Shown here: positions 1 through 8,209 of the stretch, piece by piece
Position numbering within the stretch: the first letter of the stretch is position 1
Layout of the letters: every line of letters starts with the position of its first letter
Origin: a virus
Length of the DNA: 20,949 nt
Direction: 5' to 3' (one strand)
Virus record (IMG/VR): IMGVR_UViG_3300043466_001944
Location: 1-20,949 of that record
Translations under genes and position numbers: made by a program
Notes under the pieces: generated by a model
Databases searched by the model: none
What the model was told of the DNA's origin: nothing
Seen by the model: the letters and a program-made list of their open reading frames with translations, nothing else

Positions 1-1507
1 CATTGTGGGAAAAGGTTATTGTTCCAACCGCTACACCACCGATGGTCAATTTTAAAGCACAATCTTGACCACCTGAGTCTTGGTTATAAGTTCCTGATAC
101 AAATATTTTAATCGTCTTACCTACTGCAAAAAAACTGGAAGGTAATGTGGAGCTTCCAATTAATGTTCCAAGTAGTGTTGTAGAGGTTGCTGTATTGGCT
201 ACCGTTATTGTATTTGTCTGAGTAAATATTCCCAATGCCGTCAAGTCACCTGACTTGGTAATATTTCCAGATATATCGGCAATAAGTACCCCAGAGGCTG
301 AACCTGTGGCAAAGTCAGAGTTCCTTGCCGTTGTCAATACATTGGTTGCTCCCGTGCCTTTGTAAAGCACCAGATTTGGAACAGAGGAAACATTCTGATA
401 TGTCAGCATTCCGTCAGTTGTTCCGGTGAATGCCGCAGAGGATGGTGTTAGGGTAAAGTGTGGAACAGATGCCGTTCCTGCACCTAAGGCTAATCTTGCG
501 GAAATAGTTGTTCCAAATCCAATACCCAATCGGTTGTTGGTATCGTCAAAAAAGAAATTGGAGTTGTCTTGTGCCAACACCCCACTAACCCCTGCAAATA
601 AAACACTTCCTGCTGTGGCACTTGTGATTGAACCACCGATTGCCATAGTAGCTACTCCTGCTGATGCCCACGAAGGAATGCCTGCCGATAAAGTTAATAC
701 ATGTCCGTTTGTTCCTGCCGCAAGCCTTGTGAATGCCCCTCCTGAGTTTCGGTAGTATATGTCACCTGTTGCATCCGATCCGACATTGATTACAGGAGAT
801 GTTAGTGTCTTATTGGTTAAGGTTTGTGATCCTGATATCGTTACCACTTCAACGCCATTCGACTGAAGAACTCCCGTTCCTTTTGGTACAAGGTTTATAT
901 TGATGTTTGATGACGATCCGGTTGCCGTCATTGCAATCGTTCCTGTACCTCCTGCAAATCCCCAGTAATCGGCAGAGGCAGCACCAATATTTGTTGCACC
1001 ATTCAAGGAAACACCTGTTCCTGCGGCAGAACCGAATGAGGCAACTTCAGTACCTGAATTATTAAGAATTGAAATGCCACCGCTTCCACTTGCTTTGAAG
1101 TCTGTTCCAATTAATGCACCTGCGGCAAATGTTACAGCAGTCCCGTTTGTAGTAGCCCCAGAAATGCCACCAAAAGCCCCTGCGTTATTGTATTGTAGCT
1201 GAGTTGATGATCCTCCTGGTGATCCGCTTGCAGTAATTACCGTCCAAACTGCGGTAGTTGTTCCTGAAGAATATAGATACTCAATTTGAGTGTTAAAATC
1301 AATAATTCTGCTTTTGCCAATCAAATACCCTGCTGCAACATTTTGACCTGCACCCGGAACGCCATCAAAAAAAGAATAAGGAGTAGATACGATAAAATCC
1401 TTTTGCTGACCCCTGAGTAAAGTCGGAGTGATTAACTTCGTGGTGTTATTAGGAAAATTACTATCTACCTGTGAATTTAATTCCGGTAATGATTTTGCTG
1501 TTGCCAT
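1..1507 (-). CDS. tail-fibre-like structural protein, 3' end cut by window edge
   Basis: An open frame starts at ATG 1507 and runs without a stop to the left edge, so about 502 residues are visible and the C-terminus is missing. The translation is rich in Gly, Ser, Thr, Ala and Asn with short beta-type segments and almost no Cys. Around the middle it has the segments SQTLTNKTLTSP and GDIYYRNSGGAFTRLAAG, which I know from predicted tail-fibre or appendage proteins of many phages. It starts 14 bp after the stop of the large tail protein, with the A-rich leader AAAAAACA before ATG, so it is probably co-transcribed. It would sit at the tail tip or side fibres and may contribute to host binding. 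No enzymatic domain is visible. Surface appendage class is likely; exact role is inferred from composition and position. Confidence 0.7.
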   Translation of the reverse strand, partial: MATAKSLPELNSQVDSNFPNNTTKLITPTLLRGQQKDFIVSTPYSFFDGVPGAGQNVAAGYLIGKSRIIDFNTQIEYLYSSGTTTAVWTVITASGSPGGSSTQLQYNNAGAFGGISGATTNGTAVTFAAGALIGTDFKASGSGGISILNNSGTEVASFGSAAGTGVSLNGATNIGAASADYWGFAGGTGTIAMTATGSSSNININLVPKGTGVLQSNGVEVVTISGSQTLTNKTLTSPVINVGSDATGDIYYRNSGGAFTRLAAGTNGHVLTLSAGIPSWASAGVATMAIGGSITSATAGSVLFAGVSGVLAQDNSNFFFDDTNNRLGIGFGTTISARLALGAGTASVPHFTLTPSSAAFTGTTDGMLTYQNVSSVPNLVLYKGTGATNVLTTARNSDFATGSASGVLIADISGNITKSGDLTALGIFTQTNTITVANTATSTTLLGTLIGSSTLPSSFFAVGKTIKIFVSGTYNQDSGGQDCALKLTIGGVAVGTITFSHN

Positions 1508-1521
1508 TGTTTTTTATTCGT

Positions 1522-3780
1522 TTAAGAAAATCCGTCTGAAAATCCATCTGAAAAGGCTTTTGCATCCCCGATTTTATTTGCCAAAGTTAATTTTAAAGTT
1601 GAAATTCCAGAATTGGGGTCTTGTGGTTTATTGGTCGCATCTTCAATGAATCCGAACAGTTCGAGACTTCCAGATGTGACACGAACCAACCCGTTACCGT
1701 TGTAACTCATGTCAATGAATGAACAGAGGGTTTGTGGTGCGTCAAATTCAACCGTAATTGGTTTCATCAGGTACTCCGCTTCACCAGGAACTAAGATATC
1801 CGGTCCGATGTTGGTATTTTCAAAGAGTACATCAGATGCACCATTGATTACCTCCATGCATCCTTCTGGTTCACTTGTCGAATCAATCCGACTGGAATAA
1901 TCCGTATTGTACTGCCCTACCTGAAAGGCAAGGATCGCCTTGGCCGTTGGTAAGCCATAGGTGTGCATACCAAGTATCTTCCACCACCGAGCAGCTATCC
2001 GAGCAGGTGAATTGAAGACATTGTAAACACGGTCAATTGGGCCGTTGGATTCAGCGATGAAGTTTGAACCGTAGCTAACTGTTCCCGGTGGAAATGTCTT
2101 ACTTCCCGTTTCACCTTCTAGCCCGTAACCACTTCCAGTTTCTGTATCGAGATCAACTGTAACCTCATACCGATTGATCCAGATGATGAAAAGATCATAA
2201 TCATTCGGTCTATCGGATGATCCAGAATCTTCACGAAGAAATTGCAATCGTCTGTAAAACTCAATCGCATAACCAGAGCCAATGATGTCGGATAATAGAT
2301 TCAGACTAACAGATGAATTGTCAGCCCTTGCTTTATTGGCGATGAAATAGTTCCGGTCTGCATTGATTTCAGTTAGTGCTGATACTGCAATGTTTTTGAA
2401 TTTGTCTGAATATCCAATTTTAATATTGTTTACCAGTTTGTCGGACATTGCACTTTGCACGATTTGACCAACCTTCGGGAATGAATGAACGACTGCGTTA
2501 CTGTTAAAAAAGTAATCAGCCTTTTCAACTCTGAGTTTCCAAGAACCGTAAACGTCTTGTTCAAATTGCCAACCAAGGCAGAATATCCGGTTTAGCCCTT
2601 CAAATAACTTTTCAAATGATGTTTTTATTGGGAATTGTGTTCCTTCTCCTGGCGTTGCATTACGAATCAGCAATCCAGTTGTAATGAAGTTATTCCATAA
2701 ACAACCATCTGGATCAGTAAATGTATCCGATACTAACCCGTTAGGATCGCCTGTGATTAGATAAATTGCGGTTTGAAGTGCTTTAAATACAGTAAGACCG
2801 TTTGTCAGAGATGCAGTTGTAGAATTAAATTCTTCTAGCCTTAATGTGTTGGTATCGGCAAAAGTTAAATCATAGCCATAAATTGGGCTAAAGTCAAGAG
2901 ATAAAAAATATGCAACTCTGTAATCAGCCTGAACTGTAATAGGGATTTGGGTAAAGGTATAGTCAATTAAGTATGTACTTAATGGGTTAATGTTCGGTGT
3001 TGCAAAAACAGTAGTAAAGATTCCAGTTGCTCCACCTGAACCATCATATTGACCAATTGTTACAAATGCTCTATTTGTATTAAATGGGTGATTATTCCTA
3101 ACCGATACAACTGCACGACCGGAAAATAGCATTTCTCTCGTCTCGTCTGAGTTGTTTACAAATATCACATTTGTGTTAGAAACGATATTACCAGTAATAT
3201 CGAACGTATTACCAAAAACACCCTTAAAATCAGAATTTCTCCAAAAGACCAGAAAAACAGGTTCGGTAATGATGTTATTATAAAATCTTGGATCGTATTG
3301 TATCGCATCTGCCTGAAGGAACAATTCTTGAGAATGCGTTGTAATCGTGTCCAGATCAACCGGAGTGATTACGTTTTCATCCAAGTCCTTTGCGGACAAC
3401 AGATCAATCTCTACGTTCTGCCGGGCCAAAAACCTTTCACGGAAATTGTCTTCAATTATTCCAACGGTCACTTCGAATCCATTGGTATCACAGACGTTCT
3501 TTTCAGAGTAGATCGAAAGGTTCAGGAATCCATTAAAGGCATAGGCTGAACCGTTCACATTGACATCCGACTGAATCAGGATGGCGATTTCGGCATTGAT
3601 GTAGTGAACATCATATTCAGCCTTGATCAGCTTTGCGGCCTTGCCGGTGAATGTCAGTTCAGTTGAGAATGGCGAATCAATGCCGTAAGAAGGTAGCCGT
3701 TTGGCCGTGAATTCGATTGCGTCAAAACCGATTGGTTCAGCAACCTGAATATTGTTTAAGTAAAACTTCCATCCTGCCAT
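1522..3780 (-). CDS. large tail protein, probably tail-tip/baseplate
   Basis: This 752-residue protein lies after the tape measure and before the fibre-like protein, the usual place of distal-tail or tail-associated proteins in siphoviruses. I do not recognise a named domain. It is a mostly beta-rich sequence, with an N-terminal part (about residues 1-120) of alternating hydrophobic strands and no signal peptide or membrane segment. The C-terminus ends in a short tandem repeat, SDGFSDGFS, encoded by a near-perfect 12-bp duplication just before the stop. The start at 3780 gives the sensible N-terminus MAGWKFYLNN and lies 4 nt after a TACCTTTG promoter-like element. A leftward terminator lies directly upstream, so expression needs read-through or this local promoter. 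Tail function is inferred mainly from neighbours. Confidence 0.65.
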   Translation of the reverse strand: MAGWKFYLNNIQVAEPIGFDAIEFTAKRLPSYGIDSPFSTELTFTGKAAKLIKAEYDVHYINAEIAILIQSDVNVNGSAYAFNGFLNLSIYSEKNVCDTNGFEVTVGIIEDNFRERFLARQNVEIDLLSAKDLDENVITPVDLDTITTHSQELFLQADAIQYDPRFYNNIITEPVFLVFWRNSDFKGVFGNTFDITGNIVSNTNVIFVNNSDETREMLFSGRAVVSVRNNHPFNTNRAFVTIGQYDGSGGATGIFTTVFATPNINPLSTYLIDYTFTQIPITVQADYRVAYFLSLDFSPIYGYDLTFADTNTLRLEEFNSTTASLTNGLTVFKALQTAIYLITGDPNGLVSDTFTDPDGCLWNNFITTGLLIRNATPGEGTQFPIKTSFEKLFEGLNRIFCLGWQFEQDVYGSWKLRVEKADYFFNSNAVVHSFPKVGQIVQSAMSDKLVNNIKIGYSDKFKNIAVSALTEINADRNYFIANKARADNSSVSLNLLSDIIGSGYAIEFYRRLQFLREDSGSSDRPNDYDLFIIWINRYEVTVDLDTETGSGYGLEGETGSKTFPPGTVSYGSNFIAESNGPIDRVYNVFNSPARIAARWWKILGMHTYGLPTAKAILAFQVGQYNTDYSSRIDSTSEPEGCMEVINGASDVLFENTNIGPDILVPGEAEYLMKPITVEFDAPQTLCSFIDMSYNGNGLVRVTSGSLELFGFIEDATNKPQDPNSGISTLKLTLANKIGDAKAFSDGFSDGFS

Positions 3781-3784
3781 AGGA

Positions 3785-3811
3785 CAAAGGTAAATAAAAA
3801 AAGCCCCACAA
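3785..3811 (-). promoter_or_regulatory. possible Bacteroidota promoter abutting the tail gene start
   Basis: On the minus strand TACCTTTG (3792 to 3785) matches the Bacteroidota -7 element TAnnTTTG. A TTG lies 16 bp upstream (3811-3809), shorter than the usual spacing of about 19. Only four bases (TCCT) separate the element from ATG 3780, so any transcript would be almost leaderless. It overlaps the U-tract side of the terminator. Confidence 0.35.
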
Positions 3812-3824
3812 TATGTGAGGCTCT
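3796..3824 (-). terminator. Rho-independent terminator after the 83-aa gene
   Basis: The minus-strand RNA forms a 9-bp stem, AGCCUCACA against UGUGGGGCU with one G-U pair and a 3-nt loop, followed by a run of U (3802 to 3796). On the plus strand the G-U becomes a C-A mismatch, so the leftward direction is favoured. It closes the 3864-4115 gene unit. Confidence 0.8.
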
Positions 3825-3863
3825 TTATTCAAAAAAAATCTATGGAAATAAACATTTATCCTT

Positions 3864-4115
3864 TTAATTCATTGAAATTTTATCTTGTTGCCACGTTTTT
3901 ACGGTGGTATAAATTAAATCCAAAAAATCAGTTTCCGTGTTCATTAAATGAATAAGGCCATTCAATAAATCGGGCTGCGTTCCAATCATATTAGAATAGA
4001 TTGATTCAGATCTTTTTTCAACAAACATTATAAATGCTGAATGATCATTTTGCTCTGCAAACAAAATCAATTCTTTAGCTTGATTTTCTACGTCTTCTAA
4101 ATTGGTAATTTTCAT
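3864..4115 (-). CDS. 83-aa protein of unknown function in a self-contained (moron-like) unit
   Basis: The protein is 83 residues, acidic to neutral, and predicted mostly helical with a central hydrophobic strand (SAFIMFVEK). There is no signal peptide, membrane span or Cys motif, and I do not recognise the family with confidence. Its layout is distinctive: it sits between tape measure and tail protein, preceded by the tape-measure terminator (4182-4207) and a near-perfect Bacteroidota promoter (4139-4169), and followed by its own terminator (3796-3824). That is the architecture of a moron, a gene carried by a phage but expressed independently of the structural operon. The start at 4115 lies 23 nt from the -7 element with an A-rich leader. 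A role in host fitness, superinfection exclusion or defence is a guess from the layout only. Confidence 0.75.
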   Translation of the reverse strand: MKITNLEDVENQAKELILFAEQNDHSAFIMFVEKRSESIYSNMIGTQPDLLNGLIHLMNTETDFLDLIYTTVKTWQQDKISMN

Positions 4116-4138
4116 TTTTCGTTTGTTTTAATTTGCAA

Positions 4139-4169
4139 CAAAACTAAACAAGAGAATTAAACTATCAAA
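4139..4169 (-). promoter_or_regulatory. Bacteroidota-type promoter of the 83-aa gene
   Basis: The minus strand reads TTTG (4169-4166), then exactly 19 bp, then TAGTTTTG (4146-4139). This is a full match to TTTG-N19-TAnnTTTG, the consensus for the primary sigma factor of Bacteroidota. The start codon follows 23 nt later. It is the clearest promoter in the window and a main support for the host assignment. Confidence 0.85.
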
Positions 4170-4181
4170 CTATTTTGCAAC

Positions 4182-4207
4182 AAAAAACCCGACCTTATGA
4201 GCCGGGC
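4182..4207 (-). terminator. Rho-independent terminator after the tape measure
   Basis: The minus-strand RNA forms CCCGGC / GUCGGG with one G-U pair and a 7-nt loop, followed by six U (4187 to 4182). It lies about 70 nt after the tape-measure stop and just ahead of the 83-aa gene promoter, so it separates the tape-measure transcript from that gene. Confidence 0.75.
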
Positions 4208-4278
4208 TTTTTGAAAACAAGCGAAAAAACAAAAAAGATGGATAAAAAACCTATTCCGCAAAGTAGCAACAAAAAGAA

Positions 4279-6981
4279 CTAATTACCAAAACGATTGTTC
4301 AGGATTCTGGTTTCTCTTGATTTGGTTTGAATCTTCTTTGTGAACCCTCTTTCATCCATCGTCAGGGATGTGATTGGTAGCTTTGACAAGGTTTCTTTGA
4401 TTGAAATTAGTTCACTTACTATGTGACCATTTCCAGACTCACCACGGCCCTGATTCATCAGCTTTGAACCCATGAACCTTTCGGATTTGATCACCTCGTG
4501 ATGCGGAATCACTTGTGATCCTTTCGGCAGGTCAACCAAGGTAGCTACTCCTGGTGTTTCGTAAACTTGACCCGATGTAGTCACAACCCACTCTTTACCG
4601 ATCTCACCGACAATGGCCTTTCCTCCTTTGAAGGGCTTACCTTTCGTTCCTTCTTTGAACTCTGGAACTGGTTGGGCAAGAATGAATCCTATTTGTGCGG
4701 CTGCTGAAGCATAAGCTGCAATGGCTAGGGGTGCAGTAACAACTTTGGCTAAATGTTGGGCAATGATTGGAGCAACATTAAATATAACTTGAGAAACTGC
4801 GGCCATTCGTTGGGCTTCAAATGCCTTTCTCCGCAATGCTTTTTCTTCGGCTTCTTGCTTTTGTTTTAACTCTAAAACCTTTTGTTGATTGTCACCTGCC
4901 AGACGAATTTCCTCGGAATACTTACGATTAAGTAATGTGATTTCATTTTGAATGTTTTGTTGTTGGATATCAAAAAGAGATTGAACTGAGTTGGCAGCTA
5001 TATCATAATAGATTTGTGTTGCTTGGGCTTTTTCCTCTTCGGCTTTTTTCTTTGCTTTAACTTCATCCTCCAAATTAGCTTCATACATTTTTGACCAGTT
5101 TTTCATCCTGATTATTCCGGCATCCTGCTCTGCATCCAATGCTTTTGTATTGTCTTTGGCAAAATCAGCAGTTGCGGTCTTATTGACCATTTTCAAACCT
5201 TCATAGTATTGTTTTAAATCAAACAAACTCTTTTCGGCTTGCTTTTCGGTCAATTTAATTTCAGTTTGTGTTAACTCCTTAACTTTACCAAAATATTCAA
5301 GTTGTAGATTATATTTCTTATTAAGAAACTCTTTTTCGGCAATTAATCCTGCTTCTGGAACTCCTTGTAGAGTTAATTCAATTTCTCTTATCTGTTTTAA
5401 TCTTTCCAGATTTTGAAGTCTTAATTGGTATTCTTTTTTCTTTGCATCTTCAAGGGCTTTCTTTTCCTTTTCGGTCAGTTCAACCTTTGTTTTTTCATTA
5501 ATCTCATACCCTTTGATTTCTTTTTCAAGAGCATCCAAAACAATATTGGTATTCTTTAAATTGTCTTGAGCCGTTTTTAATGAGACCTTATTCCATGAGT
5601 TAGCGGTTATGATTTTTTGATTAGTGACCTCAGTCTCATATTTAGACTGAAACGCCAATGTCTCAACGTACTTCTGCATAACAATCTGATCCATTGTGGC
5701 GTTCTTGTTAGTGCTTTCCTGAACGGCCTTTAATCGTGCTTCCAGTTCGTTCTTCAGGTTCGTTGTGATGTTTGATTCAACTTTGGCCTCACGTTCTTTT
5801 TTCAATTCATCTTCCGATGTAGTTAGTTCACGAAGAGAATTCAAATAACCCGACCAAATATTTAGTTCACGTTGAATCAATCTCGATATTCCAGGCGATT
5901 CAAGAAACCGATCATAGGCTGTTTTAAAACGACCTAAAGAAGAACTTAAACTATTTACCTTCTTTTCAGCTGCCGCCCCAAAGGCATTCTCTAATTCAAC
6001 TGCGAACTTTGGAAGGAAATCAGCCGATATGACCTGACCTTGTTCGAGCATTTTATTGAGTTCCTTTGTGGTCACTCCCATCGCTTTGGCGGCAAGATTG
6101 AAAGCACCAGGAATTCGTTCACCGATCTGGCCTCTTAACTCTTCAGCCTGAACCGTACCTTTTGAAACGATTTGAGAGAAGGCCAAAAGGATGCCTTGTG
6201 TATCCTCATTTGATTTGCCAAGTGCTGTTGATGCTTTGACGGCAGCTTCAAATATCTTATTGGATTCTTCCAGTTTAATACCTGCCAGATTGGATGAGGC
6301 AGTAAACGATGAATAAGTTCCGGCAAGGGATTGCAGGTCTTTGCCGTATGTATTAGCCAGATTGGTCAGATATTGAAACGCTTTCCCGTTTTCTTGTTGG
6401 CCCTCGGTTGCATAGTCAATTGTCGTTCTTAAACCTTCAAAGGCGGCAGTAGTTGTAAATATCTTTTTAGTGAATTCGATTAGTGCTGCTCCGGCAAATG
6501 CCCGTTTAATCATTGGGCCTAATCCATCGGCAATACCGCCAATGTTTTTCATCCCACCTGCAACCTGTTCTGTTGATTTTCTACCTTCACGACCTGTTGT
6601 AACAAGGGTGGTATTGAGTTGAACTAACTTATCATTGAACGCCTTTGCTCCGGCCTCGGCTTTCTTTTCGGCTGCGGTTATTCCGGTAAATCCTGCACTT
6701 GCCTTGTTACCTGCTTCAACTGCCGCCTGTGCTGCCGTTTTCAGATTAGTTGTAAACGATCTAACTGCATCACTTGAATTCTTTATGGGAGTCAATGCAG
6801 ATACAAATGCCTTTTCAGATGATGAACCAACATTGAGTATTTCGGCATTGAGTTTCTTGGTTTCAAGAATCGCCCTTTTTTCAGCCTCGGTCAGTTTATC
6901 AAAGTTCTGTTGAGCCTTTTGAATATCACCCTCCTTGATGATGTATTCGACAACAATCTGATTGGTACTTAAGGTACTCAT
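4279..6981 (-). CDS. tail tape measure protein
   Basis: This 900-residue protein sets tail length and is threaded through the tail tube. Residues about 180-340 carry the conserved tape-measure N-terminal domain, with TYSSFTASS, GILLAFSQIVSKG and EELRGQIGERIPGAFNLAAKAMG. The rest is long Lys/Glu/Gln-rich coiled coil (about 390-740), then a hydrophobic Ala-rich segment (about 755-800) and a C-terminal GEIGKEWVV...LPKGSQVIPHHEV region common in these proteins. By the usual 0.15 nm per residue the tail would be near 135 nm, in the siphovirus range. The ATG overlaps by four bases (ATGA) the stop of the -1 frame of the upstream chaperone, which suggests translational coupling. A terminator follows the gene. 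Confidence 0.93.
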   Translation of the reverse strand: MSTLSTNQIVVEYIIKEGDIQKAQQNFDKLTEAEKRAILETKKLNAEILNVGSSSEKAFVSALTPIKNSSDAVRSFTTNLKTAAQAAVEAGNKASAGFTGITAAEKKAEAGAKAFNDKLVQLNTTLVTTGREGRKSTEQVAGGMKNIGGIADGLGPMIKRAFAGAALIEFTKKIFTTTAAFEGLRTTIDYATEGQQENGKAFQYLTNLANTYGKDLQSLAGTYSSFTASSNLAGIKLEESNKIFEAAVKASTALGKSNEDTQGILLAFSQIVSKGTVQAEELRGQIGERIPGAFNLAAKAMGVTTKELNKMLEQGQVISADFLPKFAVELENAFGAAAEKKVNSLSSSLGRFKTAYDRFLESPGISRLIQRELNIWSGYLNSLRELTTSEDELKKEREAKVESNITTNLKNELEARLKAVQESTNKNATMDQIVMQKYVETLAFQSKYETEVTNQKIITANSWNKVSLKTAQDNLKNTNIVLDALEKEIKGYEINEKTKVELTEKEKKALEDAKKKEYQLRLQNLERLKQIREIELTLQGVPEAGLIAEKEFLNKKYNLQLEYFGKVKELTQTEIKLTEKQAEKSLFDLKQYYEGLKMVNKTATADFAKDNTKALDAEQDAGIIRMKNWSKMYEANLEDEVKAKKKAEEEKAQATQIYYDIAANSVQSLFDIQQQNIQNEITLLNRKYSEEIRLAGDNQQKVLELKQKQEAEEKALRRKAFEAQRMAAVSQVIFNVAPIIAQHLAKVVTAPLAIAAYASAAAQIGFILAQPVPEFKEGTKGKPFKGGKAIVGEIGKEWVVTTSGQVYETPGVATLVDLPKGSQVIPHHEVIKSERFMGSKLMNQGRGESGNGHIVSELISIKETLSKLPITSLTMDERGFTKKIQTKSRETRILNNRFGN

Positions 6982-7265
6982 TTTTTCGCATTGGATTTGT
7001 CTTGCTTAAGTGATGCTACCCAATGCGAGTACATCAGATAGTAAGTATAGAGGGGTTGTTCGACCAATTGAGAAAGGTCTGTTCCCATTCCTTTTGCAAA
7101 GCTAAGATTTTCGTTGAATCTGCGTTTGAAGTCTCGGAGGCAAGTAATGTAATATGATGCTCTAACATCTTTAAATTCATCAGAGTTTCCCCCGTTAAAT
7201 AGGTGTTCAAACTCCTCTGTAATTCGTCTCCAGTAGTCAGATATTGATTTTCCGGAAGACTCAAA
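6978..7265 (-). CDS. -1 frame extension of the tail assembly chaperone (T-like part)
   Basis: A second open frame overlaps the 3' end of the 7034-7780 gene in the -1 frame and continues past its stop. A -1 slip on the T9 run at 7263-7271 would add 95 residues after residue 172, giving a 267-residue fusion. The added sequence looks like protein: it begins FESSGKSISDYWRRITEEFE, contains RASYYITCLRDFKRRFNE, and ends in a basic KQDKSNAKK. Its TGA (6980-6978) overlaps the tape-measure ATG at 6981. This is the arrangement of lambda gpG/gpGT and HK97-type chaperones: short and frameshifted long products directly before the tape measure. It has no good start codon of its own near the slip site. The frameshift is inferred; efficiency is unknown. 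Confidence 0.75.
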   Translation of the reverse strand, partial: FESSGKSISDYWRRITEEFEHLFNGGNSDEFKDVRASYYITCLRDFKRRFNENLSFAKGMGTDLSQLVEQPLYTYYLMYSHWVASLKQDKSNAKK

Positions 7266-7780
7266 AAAAAAGTGGGAACATCGGCATATTTAGCCCAATG
7301 TTCAATCTTGGTCTTGTTATAATCGTGCTGATAACTGAACGGATTTTCGATCTCGTCAAAGTATTTGACCGTTGCCAGTTTGATTTGAATCTGGACAGAG
7401 ATAGCCAGTTCTTTGCGTTCTTTGAGTCTGGCGTTCAATATACCGATCTCAATTAGTTTCTTGTTGGTCTTGATCTTTTCGGATTCCAGAACGGCATCAA
7501 CGGCTTTACAATGGCTATCCAGGTACACCGGATTAACTGCCGCATCCAACTCCCGATAAATGTCAATGGCTGCGTGCATCCTCTCGTAAGGAATGTTGAT
7601 GTCGTGACCAAAGCAGAAATAGTTCTTGTCACCAGAACGAAACGCAAACTTGATCTTATCCCAATGTTTCCGGTCGGCAGTCCCATTGTATTGAGGTGTT
7701 ACAGGTTGATCTTGCTGCGTAAGTATGCCAGTAGTTTGAGTGCCAGATGGTTTATTCCAAGGCCAAATATTGAAAGCCAT
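7034..7780 (-). CDS. tail assembly chaperone, unshifted product (G-like)
   Basis: This 248-residue protein is encoded immediately before the tape measure, the position of siphovirus tail assembly chaperones that bind the tape measure while the tube polymerises. I assign it by position and by the frameshift signal, not by a named domain. The sequence has a flexible Gln/Thr/Pro-rich N-terminus (about 10-35) and a long charged helix (about 90-145). At residues 171-172 the codons read ACT TTT TTT TTG, a perfect T TTT TTT slippery heptamer. The unshifted frame continues 76 residues further to TGA 7034, so 7034-7261 is open in both frames. It starts inside the 3' end of the upstream membrane-protein gene (82-bp overlap). 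No strong ribosome binding site is visible. Confidence 0.7.
   Translation of the reverse strand: MAFNIWPWNKPSGTQTTGILTQQDQPVTPQYNGTADRKHWDKIKFAFRSGDKNYFCFGHDINIPYERMHAAIDIYRELDAAVNPVYLDSHCKAVDAVLESEKIKTNKKLIEIGILNARLKERKELAISVQIQIKLATVKYFDEIENPFSYQHDYNKTKIEHWAKYADVPTFFLSLPENQYLTTGDELQRSLNTYLTGETLMNLKMLEHHITLLASETSNADSTKILALQKEWEQTFLNWSNNPSILTI
7263..7271 (-). other. programmed -1 frameshift slippery run
   Basis: Nine consecutive T on the minus strand fall in the chaperone frame as ACT TTT TTT TTG, matching X XXY YYZ with X = Y = T. After the slip the ribosome reads TTT GAG and continues in the -1 frame to the tape-measure start. A homopolymer of this length can also promote transcriptional slippage, which would give the same product. 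Confidence 0.75.
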
Positions 7781-8028
7781 ATAGGTTGATTAAAGTAAAA
7801 TATTGAGATGATAAGGTATTGCCATGCACCCGAACAAAAGAGGCATTCACCGAGGGGCTTTGCGATGTTTTCGGGCAGTTGGCTTAACTGGTTGAGATAC
7901 CATTGGAAAGGCGGCATATGATCCATCAGATAGTCCAAGAACAATGATAGCATTGCCGACAGTATCGCAATCTGAAACAGGGCTAATAATGCAGCATCCT
8001 CTGCGCTTGCCTCCACAATTTGATTCAT
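7699..8028 (-). CDS. small membrane protein before the tail chaperone
   Basis: The protein has 109 residues. Hydrophobic stretches near residues 13-32, about 70-84 and 83-98 suggest two to three transmembrane segments. Between them lies KPLGECLFCSGAW, a Cys-x2-Cys motif preceded by PLG. I have seen comparable KPLG-x-C-x2-C-x-G motifs in small membrane proteins of other phages, but I cannot name a function. It overlaps the start of the chaperone gene by 82 bp, which is long but within what compact phage genomes show. An alternative overlapping frame (7847-8038) is Arg/Cys-rich and looks like a shadow. A holin-like or virion-associated membrane role is possible and untested. Confidence 0.65.
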   Translation of the reverse strand: MNQIVEASAEDAALLALFQIAILSAMLSLFLDYLMDHMPPFQWYLNQLSQLPENIAKPLGECLFCSGAWQYLIISIFYFNQPIWLSIFGLGINHLALKLLAYLRSKINL

Positions 8029-8044
8029 AGTTTGTCATGGTTGA

Positions 8045-8200
8045 TTAAAAGAAAAGGATTGCGAGAATGACAACGATTGAAAGAATCAATAGGATTTTAA
8101 ACGCTGATTTAGTGTCGTTGTCTGGCTTCGGTTCATCCTGATTCAGCATATCAACCGCCTCGTCATGCGTGAAAACTTTAAGACCGTTAACTATTCTCAT
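8045..8200 (-). CDS. 51-aa single-pass membrane protein
   Basis: A short open frame from ATG 8200 to TAA 8045 encodes 51 residues. The first 30 are polar and acidic (DEAVDMLNQDEPKPDNDTK), and the last 18 form one hydrophobic segment, ILLILSIVVILAILFF, ending directly at the stop, as in tail-anchored proteins. It fills the gap between the 199-residue gene and the membrane protein at 7699-8028, in the same direction and with only 16 bp to the latter, which supports it as real. A perfect 11-bp inverted repeat lies just upstream. Function unknown. Confidence 0.65.
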   Translation of the reverse strand: MRIVNGLKVFTHDEAVDMLNQDEPKPDNDTKSAFKILLILSIVVILAILFF

Positions 8201-8209
8201 GATGTTAGA

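Noticed and set aside
426-755. Plus-strand open frame of 109 codons
   Set aside because: It is the antisense shadow of the tail-fibre-like gene, which is open over the whole region on the minus strand and gives recognisable fibre segments.
1522-1555. 12-bp tandem repeat at the end of the tail protein gene as a possible regulatory repeat
   Set aside because: It is in frame and just encodes SDGFSDGFS; a local duplication at the C-terminus is the simplest explanation.
7847-8038. Minus-strand frame of 63 codons overlapping the membrane protein
   Set aside because: Basic Cys-rich translation without a sensible start context; the overlapping frame 7699-8028 has clear membrane segments and a KPLGECLFC motif.
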